A stretch of 25,487 nt of DNA, taken from contig BJOX01000332.1 in the NCBI GenBank assembly GCA_009731375.1, positions 265,964 through 291,450 of the forward strand, written 5' to 3'. A program made the position numbers and the translations under genes. The stretch comes from Paulinella micropora (lineage: Eukaryota; Cercozoa; Imbricatea; Euglyphida). Each line of letters begins with the position of its first letter. Position 1 is the first letter of the stretch. Shown in pieces: positions 7,331 through 16,176 of this stretch. The notes beneath the pieces were generated by a model. It was not told the origin of the DNA, ran no database searches, and saw only the letters and a program-made list of their open reading frames with translations.

Positions 7331-10300
7331 ATGTCGCAATATAAATCATTACTCGGCTTGTCAGAAATCGCGACAGACAGCCTATCAATCGCCAACCTTG
7401 ACTTAACGAACACAAACATAGTCGGTCTGAATACAGACAGAGTGCCAGAAGATGCAGACCCAATAAATCTTTANNNNNNNNNNTCCCAATATAAATCATT
7501 ACTTGGCCTTAATGAGTTGGCTGTTGATAGTCTAAACATACTTAACTTAGATCTTACCAACACAAACATAGTCGGTCTGAATACAGACAGAGTGCCAGAA
7601 GATGCCGACCCCATAAATCTTTATTACACTGACGACCGATTTGATACACGACTGGCTACCAAAAGCACCGCGGACATTAAAGAAGGACTTAATTATTATT
7701 GGACTGATAACCGCTTTGACACACGGCTCGCTTTAAAATCAACAACTGACCTAAAAGAAGGACTTAATTATTATTGGACTGATAACCGCTTTGATACACG
7801 GCTCGCTTTAAAATCAACTACGGACATTAAAGAAGGAAGCCGTTTATACTACACAGAGCAACGAGTAAGGGATAATGACGAAGTCAAAGCCTCAACTCAA
7901 CACCGCTCTAATACTTCCAATCCGCACCAAACCAGTTTATACAATTTGATAGATACAAACATATTTGCACAAGTGAGCGGTCAATACTTAACTTACAACG
8001 ATGTAGAAGGCAAATGGAAGAATACAGCCCTTGGTTCAATTGATACACTTTCAGATGTGGTTATAACCGCACCAGTGGCGATGAATAGTTATCTAACAAA
8101 AAATTCAATAATCGGGTAAATAAAACATTTCCGATAAATATTGATGAAACAGGCAACATTAGTATGGGAAGGAAGAATATAACAGGAGTTAATTTACTAA
8201 ATGACAAAGGTGTTGATGAATGGATATTTGAGCATAATGATAATAATAATAAGGTGTCAGCAGCTGGAAGTATAGACTCACATAGCGATGTGACAATATC
8301 AGGCTTCCCAGCAGATAATCAACTGATTATGTATAGCACAGGACAATGGAGAAACACCACACCACCCTTTCTTAGATTAGACGGCACAGCCAGTATGACG
8401 GGAGGACTAAATATGAATGGTTTTGCTATTTCAGGGGCTTCTACATATAATGGAATTAATCTCGCTAATCTCGCAGTTGATGGTTCAGTGGTCAAACTAA
8501 CAGGAGACCAAACCATAGGAGGAATAAAAACATTTAGCAGTATAATAAATGCGAGTGCGGGTCTTGATATGAAAAATCCAAACATAACAAATGTAAATCA
8601 ACTAAATGGCAGGTCTATCACAACTTGGCTATCAGAGCACGACTCCAACAACGCGAAAGTGTCGGCGAGTGGAAGTATTGATACACATAACGATGTGATT
8701 ATAACATCAGCATCAGATAATCAACTACTCATTTATAGCACTGGACAATGGAGAAACGTGGCATCACCCTTTCTTAGATTAGACGGCACTGCTAATATGA
8801 CGGGAGGGCTAAATATGGGAAACCAAAGTATAACAAATGTGAATCTCGTTGATGGTGTTGATGTTTCTGTCCTTGATAGTTTGGCAGTTAAAACCTCAGG
8901 AAACCAAACAATAGCAGGAATCAAGACATTTAGCAGTGGTCTTGAAATAACAGGAAATTCAACGAATGCGACAACAAAAGGAACATTCGTGGTTTTTAAC
9001 TCCACNNNNNNNNNNGCACTAGACCGCATGGATTGTTGCGATAAACTTATGAAAATAAACTGCTGTTCATATTATTTGAAATCAGATGAAAAGAGAGAGA
9101 AAAAGACCCACGGATTTATAGCAGATGAAGTTAAAAAAGTATTTCCAGAATTTGTATCCGAAAGCGGAATAAAAGCAGATGATGGAAAAGGAAATTATGA
9201 AGGTATAACATATACAAGTTTTATACCAATATTAGTCAGTGCTTTTCAACACNNNNNNNNNNTATGTATTCACGAATGTAGCATCTGATGTAAAAGGAGC
9301 AGGTCTTTATATTTCAAAACTTTTGGACAATAAAAGTGCTTCATCTGACATTATCCGTTTTAACAATGCTGGCGGTATGCGGTTTTATGGAACCTTAGAT
9401 ATGAACTCAAACAATATAACAAATGGCGGAACAATAACGGGAACTACATTAACGGCAACTGCTGGTATGACTACAACAACATTAGCAACAAGCGACAAAA
9501 TAACAACAGCATCAGGCAAACCAATAATCATAGGCAATACAACAAAAGGAGTAGGAGCAACTGGTGGCTTAGAGTTATATGGAACTGCGAGCGACCCCGC
9601 GGGGCCACATATACAGGCAATAACGACAGCGGATGCCTATCCCGTTTTTCAAATGTGGAATTATGCTCATAATGATATTACTTTAGGTTTTGATGCTTAT
9701 GTGTCGGGAGGGGCATGGAAATCATCTTCTGCGACATCTAACTTTTTAATACAAAAAGGCACTAATCTTCTTTTCTATTATAAATCAGGAGTAGCGGTGG
9801 GGAATAATGTATCGTTTAATGTCGCGATGGACATCAGTAGCACAACGGGCTTACTAACGGCTAGTGCTGGTATATCAACAACCACATTAACAACAAGCGG
9901 ATTGATAACAGCAAATTCGGGTATATCTGTTGTTAATAGCACAGTCGACATACGCGGAGAAGCAAGAAGTGGGTCTCATCCATCACCAGTTGGTTTATAT
10001 GTCACGGGCAATCTTGGCCCATCTTCTGGCGGTGTTGAATTCAGACACAGCAACGGGACCCAGGGAGTTGGTTTTGGTTATAACTCAATATATGCTACGG
10101 GGAGCAACACAAACCAAGATTTAAATTTTTATGCGAGGGGGACAGGAGTAATCTATGCTCAGAGTGATACAAGCATGACGACAGCATCCAGCGGATTTTT
10201 AACATTAAGAAAAAGACCAAACAATACCACCAACCCACAAATATTTATGAAAGCAGGAGACTCATCAGGTTATGCGGTAGTAATGAATACAGGTGGATTA

Positions 10301-10777
10301 TTACATGCTTGGTCGACTACACTATCAAATGGTGAAAATAATACGGGTTATGTGTTTTTGGCTGCGGGAGCAACTTCATGGTCTGTCGGTTCAGACAGGA
10401 GATTAAAATTAGATATTAAAACACTAGACCGCATGGATTGTTGCGATAAACTTATGAAAATAAACTGCTGTTCATATTATTTGAAATCAGATGAAAAGAG
10501 AGAGAAAAAGACCCACGGATTTATAGCAGATGAAGTTAAAAAAGTATTTCCAGAATTTGTATCCGAAAGCGGAATAAAAGCAGATGATGGAAAAGGAAAT
10601 TATGAAGGTATAACATATACAAGTTTTATACCAATATTAGTCAGTGCTTTTCAACACATGGCGGAAAAGGTAGTTAATTTAGAAAAAGAAAATAATAATC
10701 TCATGAATATACTACAAGACCAAGCAAACCAACTAGCCGAAATCCGAGCAGTCGTATTTTCTACTAATGCCTCCTAG
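7331..10777 (+). CDS. Large tail-fibre-like protein with C-terminal S74 chaperone domain
   Basis: About 1,100 aa in total, broken by three N gaps (7475-7484, 9006-9015, 9253-9262) and a frameshift in the A run near 8100. The N-terminus has repeats of the type YYTDDRFDTRLATKSTADIK, typical of phage and virus fibre stalks. The middle has two copies of a module with GSIDSHSDVTI, STGQWRN and PFLRLDGTA. Gly/Thr/Ser-rich beta repeats follow (GLITANSGISV). The end (from about 10360) carries the peptidase S74 / endosialidase-type chaperone: GSDRRLKLDIK, then HGFIADEVKKVFPEFV, then a coiled coil (VVNLEKENNNLMNILQ). In known fibres this domain assembles the trimer and cleaves itself off at a Ser before a DRRxK motif, as seen here. 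Likely a receptor-binding fibre; the largest structural gene of the element. The true internal order is uncertain because of the gaps. Confidence 0.85.
7484..7620 (+). repeat. Diverged copy of the fibre N-terminus across a gap
   Basis: The segment after the gap repeats the protein start (SQYKSLLGL, then NTNIVGLNTDRVPEDADPIN), with substitutions in the middle (SEIATDSLSIAN versus NELAVDSLNILN). Two alleles or paralogues of the fibre start may have been joined across the gap. A genuine tandem repeat cannot be excluded. Confidence 0.7.
9016..9252 (+). repeat. Misplaced fragment of the S74 domain between two gaps
   Basis: It matches the chaperone segment at about 10424-10660 base for base apart from its first position (g, as in the other copy at 11415). 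It is bounded by ten Ns on both sides and interrupts the fibre body. Most likely an assembly or scaffolding insertion and not part of the protein. Confidence 0.8.
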
Positions 10778-11277
10778 ATTACACCCCCCACCGCCAGTCA
10801 TTGAAATAGACGGCGAACTAACACCAGAGTTGAAAAATAGAGTTTTAGACCTTTCACTGAAGAATGAGGAAAAAAAATAGAGCACGAATTGGAAGATAAC
10901 TGGAATTGTTGTTGTATAAAAAACAGACCGACAGACAGCCGACTTATTAAATACTTATTTCAAATGGGTATCATTATAGCAATCATAACCCTTTGTATCG
11001 TGAGGTTGTCTGAAAAGAACTTGCCGTGCGAGGTTGCTAATACTTATGTCGGTATTTTAACCTTGCTTATTGGTATCTGCCTTCCATCACCTTCTTCAAG
11101 TAAGAAGTGAGCACTCGTATAGATGTACTTTATACCAAGAACTATCGCTGCCACACATTAATGTCAAAGCATCATCAAAACTACGACACATATTATTTCC
11201 GTTATTTATGAAAACACATTTAAATTTGGTTTCTATTCCTTTTTGAATACACCACACACAACTCTCATTTTTTTTCT
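10294..11277 (+). repeat. 984-bp duplicated segment, first copy
   Basis: It aligns with 11288-12271 at a constant offset of 994 nt with only a few differences (for example a/g at 10422 versus 11416). It covers the fibre C-terminus, the membrane-protein gene and the end of the Cys-rich gene, and breaks off at an N gap at 11278-11287. The match to the gap suggests two haplotypes or two element copies joined in assembly. Confidence 0.9.
10767..11110 (+). CDS. Small membrane protein, copy 1 (frameshifted)
   Basis: The ATG at 10767 overlaps the fibre stop. The first frame gives 37 aa (starts MPPRLHPPPPVIEIDGEL) and ends at 10880 directly after an A8 run (10870-10877). The neighbouring frame continues with ELEDNWNCCCIKNR, a hydrophobic helix (GIIIAIITLCIV), a short loop and a second hydrophobic stretch (YVGILTLLIGICLPSP), ending SSSKK. 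Total would be about 113 aa. The late pattern TYxxxLxxxIGxxLPSP is one I associate with small membrane proteins of Polinton-like viruses and virophages, function unknown. The overlap with the fibre gene suggests co-transcription. The identical break in both copies means it is not a random read error in one of them. Confidence 0.65.
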
Positions 11278-11287
11278 NNNNNNNNNN

Positions 11288-11771
11288 CGGATTATTACAC
11301 GCTTGGTCGACTACACTATCAAATGGTGAAAATAATACGGGTTATGTGTTTTTGGCTGCGGGAGCAACTTCATGGTCTGTCGGTTCAGACAGGAGATTAA
11401 AATTAGATATTAAAGCACTAGACCGCATGGATTGTTGCGATAAACTTATGAAAATAAACTGCTGTTCATATTATTTGAAATCAGATGAAAAGAGAGAGAA
11501 AAAGACCCACGGATTTATAGCAGATGAAGTTAAAAAAGTATTTCCAGAATTTGTATCCGAAAGCGGAATAAAAGCAGATGATGGAAAAGGAAATTATGAA
11601 GGTATAACATATACAAGTTTTATACCAATATTAGTCAGTGCTTTTCAACACATGGCGGAAAAGGTAGTTAATTTAGAAAAAGAAAATAATAATCTCATGA
11701 ATATACTACAAGACCAAGCAAACCAACTAGCCGAAATCCGAGCAGTCGTATTTTCTACTAATGCCTCCTAG
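11288..11771 (+). pseudogene. Second copy of the fibre C-terminus (S74 domain), 5'-truncated by the gap
   Basis: It encodes the same end of the fibre as 10294-10777, including GSDRRLKLDIK and HGFIADEVKKVF, but starts at the N gap and has no start or stalk. It reads as a duplicate produced by the assembly join. If real, it would be a truncated fibre fragment. Confidence 0.8.
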
Positions 11772-12104
11772 ATTACACCCCCCACCGCCAGTCATTGAAA
11801 TAGACGGCGAACTAACACCAGAGTTGAAAAATAGAGTTTTAGACCTTTCACTGAAGAATGAGGAAAAAAAATAGAGCACGAATTGGAAGATAACTGGAAT
11901 TGTTGTTGTATAAAAAACAGACCGACAGACAGCCGACTTATTAAATACTTATTTCAAATGGGTATCATTATAGCAATCATAACCCTTTGTATCGTGAGGT
12001 TGTCTGAAAAGAACTTGCCGTGCGAGGTTGCTAATACTTATGTCGGTATTTTAACCTTGCTTATTGGTATCTGCCTTCCATCACCTTCTTCAAGTAAGAA
12101 GTGA
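11761..12104 (+). CDS. Small membrane protein, copy 2 (frameshifted)
   Basis: Same gene as at 10767-11110, with the same ATG overlap to the fibre stop, the same 37-aa first frame ending at 11874 after an A8 run, and the same two hydrophobic segments in the second frame. Because the downstream sequence is continuous here, this copy is the better candidate for the real locus. Its stop at 12104 overlaps by about 15 bp the end of the Cys-rich gene on the other strand. Confidence 0.65.
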
Positions 12105-12359
12105 GCACTCGTATAGATGTACTTTATACCAAGAACTATCGCTGCCACACATTAATGTCAAAGCATCATCAAAACTACGACACATATTATTTCCGTTATT
12201 TATGAAAACACATTTAAATTTGGTTTCTATTCCTTTTTGAATACACCACACACAACTCTCATTTTTTTTCTCACTGACCCGTGAGTAAAAGTCGCAGGCA
12301 GTCCGAGCAGAAATATTAATTAATAAAAAGTTTATTAGCACTAGTATAGAGGTCATCAT
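12090..12359 (-). CDS. Secreted Cys-rich small protein (PSI-like CxWC motif)
   Basis: 89 aa. The N-terminus MMTSILVLINFLLINISA is a textbook signal peptide with likely cleavage after Ala near 18. The mature part has seven Cys (TACDFY, SCVWC, KFKC, NNMC, LMC, YEC), consistent with disulfide bonding. The CVWC pair recalls PSI (plexin-semaphorin-integrin) domains, but the spacing was not checked and that is a weak hint. It is the only ORF in the element with a clear secretion signal and lies opposite to the surrounding virion genes. Its start codon overlaps by two bases the ATG of the + strand gene at 12358 (second Met at 12356). A truncated copy of its C-terminus lies in the duplicate at 11096-11277. 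A host-manipulating or surface protein is possible; the function is unknown. Confidence 0.6.
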   Translation of the reverse strand: MMTSILVLINFLLINISARTACDFYSRVSEKKNESCVWCIQKGIETKFKCVFINNGNNMCRSFDDALTLMCGSDSSWYKVHLYECSLLT

Positions 12360-12720
12360 GGCTGACTATAAATACCAAAAGATTATTTTTCTGAGCAATG
12401 ATTTTGCTGGAGGAAGCAAAACATTTAATAAAAATATTCAAATGTCATTCACACCCACCAAAATGAATGTAAAATTTATCCACTATATGAACGACCAGAC
12501 CGAAACCAAAACCAGAATTCTTTATATGGACAGAATTGGAATTATTGGAACATTTGCGGACAGCACCACAGCAAACATTTCAAACCTCGGTTATAATTTG
12601 GGTGTTGTAGGATGGACTGACGGACAATATACATTTAAAGTCCTTGAAACTGACAGCGGAAATATTGATACAGGAAATTTAGCGGGCCGAATTGTAGTGT
12701 GCCTAGAATTTCTAGGCTGA
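12358..12720 (+). CDS. Unknown 120-aa protein in the virion block
   Basis: Starts MADYKYQKIIFLSNDFAGG. No signal peptide or membrane segment. The sequence alternates polar and hydrophobic residues in short strands (FKVLETDSGN, GRIVVCLEFLG), suggesting a small beta-sandwich. It is followed at 12728 by a repeat-rich intergenic region and the ATPase gene. Position at the head of the virion block suggests a minor virion or fibre-associated protein, but no family is recognized. It is intact. Confidence 0.65.
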   Translation: MADYKYQKIIFLSNDFAGGSKTFNKNIQMSFTPTKMNVKFIHYMNDQTETKTRILYMDRIGIIGTFADSTTANISNLGYNLGVVGWTDGQYTFKVLETDSGNIDTGNLAGRIVVCLEFLG

Positions 12721-12729
12721 TATTTGTTT

Positions 12730-12757
12730 GGAGGGAGTTTCACCCCCTACCATACCC
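12730..12757 (+). repeat. 28-nt mini-palindrome also found inside the protease gene
   Basis: It starts GGAGGGAGTTTCACCCCC and ends CTACCATACCC. It matches 15409-15436, inside the protease coding region, at 26 of 28 positions. Confidence 0.7.
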
Positions 12758-12761
12758 CCGC

Positions 12762-12882
12762 GGGTTTGGAAAGGGACAAAGTCCCTTCCATAAACATCGA
12801 ACACCGATTTATTTTAAACCATAAAGAAAAAACGATGGTTTAGAATAAGAGAGTGCAACAGCACGAATCGCAATTCTAAACT
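12762..12882 (+). promoter_or_regulatory. Nested-hairpin element, copy A (before the ATPase)
   Basis: Elements in order: GGGAC-AAA-GTCCC (12773-12785); a long-range stem AAACATCG (12792-12799) / CGATGGTTT (12833-12841); then TTTAGAAT (12839-12846) / ATTCTAAA (12873-12880) enclosing GTGC-AACA-GCAC (12853-12864). It ends 4 nt before the ATPase ATG. The first 39 nt (12762-12800) are identical to 14153-14191 before the protease gene. Confidence 0.75.
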
Positions 12883-12886
12883 ATCA

Positions 12887-13708
12887 ATGGAAAAAATCAA
12901 TAATGTCAAGGTGAAGCCAGTAAAACAAGAGGGTGATGGAAATAAAAAAGCAAAAGGTTATAAATTATTTAATGAGCCGTATGCCAACATATTTCTACTC
13001 GCCCGTAAGAAGAGCGGGAAAACGACAGCACTCTTTGAAATACTGAAACGGACTACAGACAGAAAAACCCGCATTGTCATTATTGCTTCAACGATACACA
13101 AGGACTACATTTATAAAGCAATGGTAAAGCACTTTAAGAACAGAGGCAACCCGATGGCAATATATACCTTTCTTAAATCAGATGGTGTAAATGTCATTGA
13201 TTATGAGTTAGACAAACTGAACAGACATGACGAGCAACACGAAGGAGAAGTAAAACAGGACAAAGAAGAAATAGAGAAGCCACAATTTCTTTATTTCGGA
13301 AAAGAAGAAAAAAAGAAACAGAGCGCCGCGGAGGCAAAAGAAAGGCCAAGTAAGTATATTTCTCCAGAGGTAGTTTTTGTTTTGGACGATTTAGGAAGTG
13401 GATTAAGAGGCAAGTCCGTAAGTGATTTGTTAAAAAAGAACAGACACTATAAATCAAAGGTGATTATGTCAAGCCAGTATTTAAACGACCTACGGCCAGA
13501 AGCCATTAAGCAATTAGACTATTTATTAATCTTTCCGGGTCAATCTCAGGACAAAATGGAACTCGTGTATAAACACTTAGACTTATCTTTTGACTTTGAT
13601 TACTTTCTTCAAAAGTATCACGAAGCAACAAAGGAGAGATTTAATTTTCTTTATGTCTCAAGTGTTGATGATGAGTTAAGAAAAAATTTTGCCTATCGCA
13701 TGAAATAA
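12887..13708 (+). CDS. A32-like (FtsK/HerA family) DNA-packaging ATPase
   Basis: It would pump the element's DNA into capsids. 273 aa, matching the compact Polinton and virophage ATPases. Walker A is ARKKSGKTT (residues 39-47). Walker B is VVFVLDDLG (about 162-170), preceded by a charged insertion (115-160). A conserved-type MSSQYLNDLRP segment follows (about 194-203), corresponding to the sensor region of this family. The C-terminus is helical and charged. Start ATG at 12887 directly after the nested-hairpin element. The gene is intact and its neighbours downstream (PX-like protein, protease, capsid genes) form the usual morphogenesis block. Confidence 0.93.
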   Translation: MEKINNVKVKPVKQEGDGNKKAKGYKLFNEPYANIFLLARKKSGKTTALFEILKRTTDRKTRIVIIASTIHKDYIYKAMVKHFKNRGNPMAIYTFLKSDGVNVIDYELDKLNRHDEQHEGEVKQDKEEIEKPQFLYFGKEEKKKQSAAEAKERPSKYISPEVVFVLDDLGSGLRGKSVSDLLKKNRHYKSKVIMSSQYLNDLRPEAIKQLDYLLIFPGQSQDKMELVYKHLDLSFDFDYFLQKYHEATKERFNFLYVSSVDDELRKNFAYRMK

Positions 13709-13766
13709 TTATTTTTGTAATTATTTTTTATTTTTGCTGAAAGATTTTTTAAAATCTTTCTATTAT

Positions 13767-14084
13767 ATGGTAGTGAAAACAACTCGTGTTGAAGTCATTC
13801 CAACAATCGGCAAACGAACTATTAACTCAAGCACCAACATGGCTGGAGGTAAAAAGAAAACTGGACGGAAGAAGGGCAAGGGGCAGGCTGGCGGTAAAAT
13901 TAACTGGCAAAAAGTGGGCAAAACCGCAATGGCTGTTGATAAATTTCTTCGCAATAATAAGTTAATCTCTAGGACTCCGGGAGCATTAAGTAGTGTCGGG
14001 GTACCTTACGCTGGTAGTGTTGGTGCTGTAGCATCAAGACTGGGGTATGGTAAGCAGAGAGGACGTGGGGCTTTGAAGTTTTAG
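13767..14084 (+). CDS. PX-like basic virion core protein
   Basis: 105 aa from ATG 13767 (a later in-frame ATG at 13839 would give an 81-aa form starting MAGGKKKTGRKKGKG). Strongly basic, with a Lys/Gly-rich N-terminal half, then KFLRNNKLISRTPGALSS and a Gly-rich hydrophobic patch (VPYAGSVGAVASRLGYG) and an Arg-rich end. The LISR and GxxxxRLGYG pattern is one I recall from small proteins called PX-like in adintoviruses and Polintons, thought to be DNA-condensing or membrane-active core proteins and protease substrates. That link is from memory. Located between ATPase and protease, as expected. Confidence 0.6.
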   Translation: MVVKTTRVEVIPTIGKRTINSSTNMAGGKKKTGRKKGKGQAGGKINWQKVGKTAMAVDKFLRNNKLISRTPGALSSVGVPYAGSVGAVASRLGYGKQRGRGALKF

Positions 14085-14123
14085 TCCGCTTGCGGACAAA
14101 CGACACAACACATGTGTTGTGTC
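14084..14123 (+). terminator. Two hairpins after the PX-like gene
   Basis: GTCCGC-TT-GCGGAC (14084-14097) begins on the last base of the stop codon and is followed by the perfect 22-nt palindrome at 14102-14123 (GACACAACACA and its complement). Position suggests a 3'-end signal; no U-run follows. Confidence 0.5.
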
Positions 14124-14152
14124 TAGTTTTAATGAAGATATTTGTTTAGAGG

Positions 14153-14273
14153 GGGTTTGGAAAGGGACAAAGTCCCTTCCATAAACATCGATGACCATTA
14201 TTTTTTCCTAAAATAAAAAAACGATGGTTTAGAATAAGTGAGAGTGCGATAGCACGAAACGCAATTCTAAACT
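14153..14273 (+). promoter_or_regulatory. Nested-hairpin element, copy B (before the protease)
   Basis: GGGAC-AAA-GTCCC (14164-14176); AAACATCG pairing with CGATGGTTT; then TTTAGAAT (14228-14235) / ATTCTAAA (14264-14271) enclosing GTGC-GATA-GCAC (14244-14255). It shares the first 39 nt with copy A, while the middle (14192-14215) has diverged. It ends about 10 nt before the ATG at 14283. Confidence 0.75.
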
Positions 14274-14282
14274 ATCTATAGA

Positions 14283-16114
14283 ATGGTCGCTAAGACTAAG
14301 AAGGTGAAAAAGGCGAAAGTCCGTCCACCGCGGGTTTATAGGAATAAGAGCGGGAAACCGTATATTATCCAGAAGGGTAAAAAATATTATCTTAATTTCG
14401 GTAAAAAGACAAATGATATGAGCACACTTCAAATTGTTAAACTTTTTATGAAATACTTAAGCAGACCAAAATCAAAGCGAGCACCTAAGCGAAAAGAAGA
14501 CTTGCAAAAAGTCCAGAGTTTGTCGGAGATTGAGCAAAATACTATAACTGCCATTAATGACCACTTAGACAAACTCAGAAAGGAGAAATACGAAAAGATT
14601 GATGAGATTGACCAAAAAGAGAAAAAGGCACGGGCGGATACTGAANNNNNNNNNNGCAAAAAGACAGAGAACTAAGAAGGGAGCAAAAACTCATAGAGGA
14701 TTTACAATACGAACAGCAAAGGAACCAAAGATTAGCCATTATGCCACCGCCACAACAACACTATATTATGCCTGCACAGCAGGGACAACCACAGCCAGAG
14801 GTAAAAATTAAACCAAATAAAGAATTTGAAGAAAAAAAATTAATCATAAATTCTGGAGTTTTTACTCAAGCAGATATAGATAATTGGGTTCCTAGCAAAA
14901 TACAAAGTATAGCAGAAAGCATAAAACAATTTCAAGAACAAAAACTGACAATAGACCAAATGAAAAAATCGCTAGGAGCACAAGAAGCATTAAATAAAAA
15001 TATAGGAAACAAACTAGAGGAGGCTAAATACAGATTAATGTTGAAGAATGGATTGTCAAATAGTAATGTTGAAAAAAAACTAACTATTAAAATTCTTGGT
15101 GAAGCACTAAGGGAAAAACTTAAAAATGAAGGCCACGATGTTAAAGGTTGGAACCAAAGGGCATCATGGATAATAGACAAAATTGTAGAACATAAAATAG
15201 ATGTTGGACAAAATAAGGACGAAGTAAAAAAGAAACTCGCAGAATATTTGGGCTTACAAACGGGAACTGGATTAGAAGATTTGATTAATAAAGTGTTTTC
15301 CGTAAAAAACATTAAAAAGTATTTATCACGAAAAGAATGGGTTCATTCAATGAGAAAAAAAGATTATGTTAATGCTCTTATAAATAAATATAGAAATGAA
15401 CAGCAACTGGAGGGGGTTTCAACCCCTACCATACCCACGAGCGTCGCGGAGACGCCACAGCAACCACTGCCAGAGGAGACAACCATACCCCCGAGCGTCG
15501 CGGAGACGCCACAGCAACCACAGCCAGAGGAGCCACAGCCTGAGCCACAGCAAGAGGAGCGCACCAACGAAGTTGGTGATGCGTCCTTTGGACAGCAACA
15601 GCCAGACGAACAAACTGGAGAGGGGCGGGGACTAATGACTTATGAAATAGACGACATAATGAAAAAATATGGATGGTATCTCGGAGCGATAGCCAGTGAT
15701 CAAATTTACAAACTAAATCCAGAAAAAAGAGAGCGATACGGATTTATTATGAATTTGGACAATCACAAACAAGCGGGGTCTCATTGGATTGCTATATGGG
15801 TAAGTCTGGATAAAGACAGGAGTGTTGAAGTGTATGACCCTTTAGCACTTTACGAGCCGACGGAAGACTTTCAACAACAAATGAAACGACTAATTGACCA
15901 AAGCCACCCCGATAGTTATTTATTAATGAAGGTTAATCAAGTAAAACAACAATCAGACACATCAGACACATGTGGTTGGCATAGTATGAGGTTTTTAATG
16001 GAGCGAGCAAAAGGTATTAAATTCAAATTTGCTAGTGGTTTCACAGACCTAAAAGAAGAAGAAGCAGAAAAATTAAAAACACAGAATGGTTATGGATTTG
16101 ACACCTTTTTGTAA
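14283..16114 (+). CDS. Adenain-like (C48/Ulp1 fold) cysteine protease with long N-terminal extension
   Basis: The catalytic domain is at the C-terminus: His in AGSHWIAIW (codon 15782-15784), Asp in VEVYDPLA (15836-15838) and Cys in DTCGWHSMRF (15971-15973), preceded by a Gln-containing run. This is the order of adenovirus-type maturation proteases, which trim virion precursors. The N-terminal part is unusual: a Lys-rich start (MVAKTKKVKKAKVRPP), a Glu/Lys coiled coil, an N gap (14646-14655), a Gln/Pro segment, and a Pro/Glu/Gln linker made of two 54-bp tandem units (15428-15535). The two sides of the gap are in different frames, but both are open to the gap, whose true size is unknown, so one gene of about 600 aa is likely. 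Two separate genes are the alternative. Confidence 0.85.
15428..15535 (+). repeat. 54-bp tandem repeat coding a Pro/Gln/Glu linker
   Basis: Two units with period 54 nt each contain GAGCGTCGCGGAGACGCC (itself a GCGTC/GACGC hairpin) and encode PSVAETPQQPxPEE-type residues. The preceding 28-nt palindrome (15409-15436) matches intergenic DNA at 12730-12757. Confidence 0.8.
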
Positions 16115-16147
16115 AAGATATTTTCTAATATATAGATTTTTGAGGTT

Positions 16148-16175
16148 GTAGGTGGTTTTTATAAAAAGCACCTAC
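16148..16175 (+). promoter_or_regulatory. Perfect hairpin ending one base before the penton ATG
   Basis: GTAGGTG (16148-16154) / CACCTAC (16169-16175) around TTTTTATAAAAA-type inner symmetry. The ATG is at 16177. It could be an operator, a promoter with an embedded TATA, or a 5' RNA hairpin. Confidence 0.5.
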
Positions 16176-16176
16176 G

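Larger units (their letters stand above)
11288..12271 (+). repeat. 984-bp duplicated segment, second copy
   Basis: Second copy of 10294-11277, running on without interruption into unique sequence at 12272, so this is probably the genuine junction. Nearly all sites agree with the first copy. Confidence 0.9.

Noticed and set aside
9239-9288. Start of an independent fibre gene after the third gap
   Set aside because: The nominal start lies in the misplaced S74 fragment before the Ns; the frame after the gap is the continuing fibre body.
15364-15635. Overlapping ORFs in the protease linker region
   Set aside because: Shadow frames of a GC-richer tandem repeat; only the protease frame continues into a recognizable catalytic domain.
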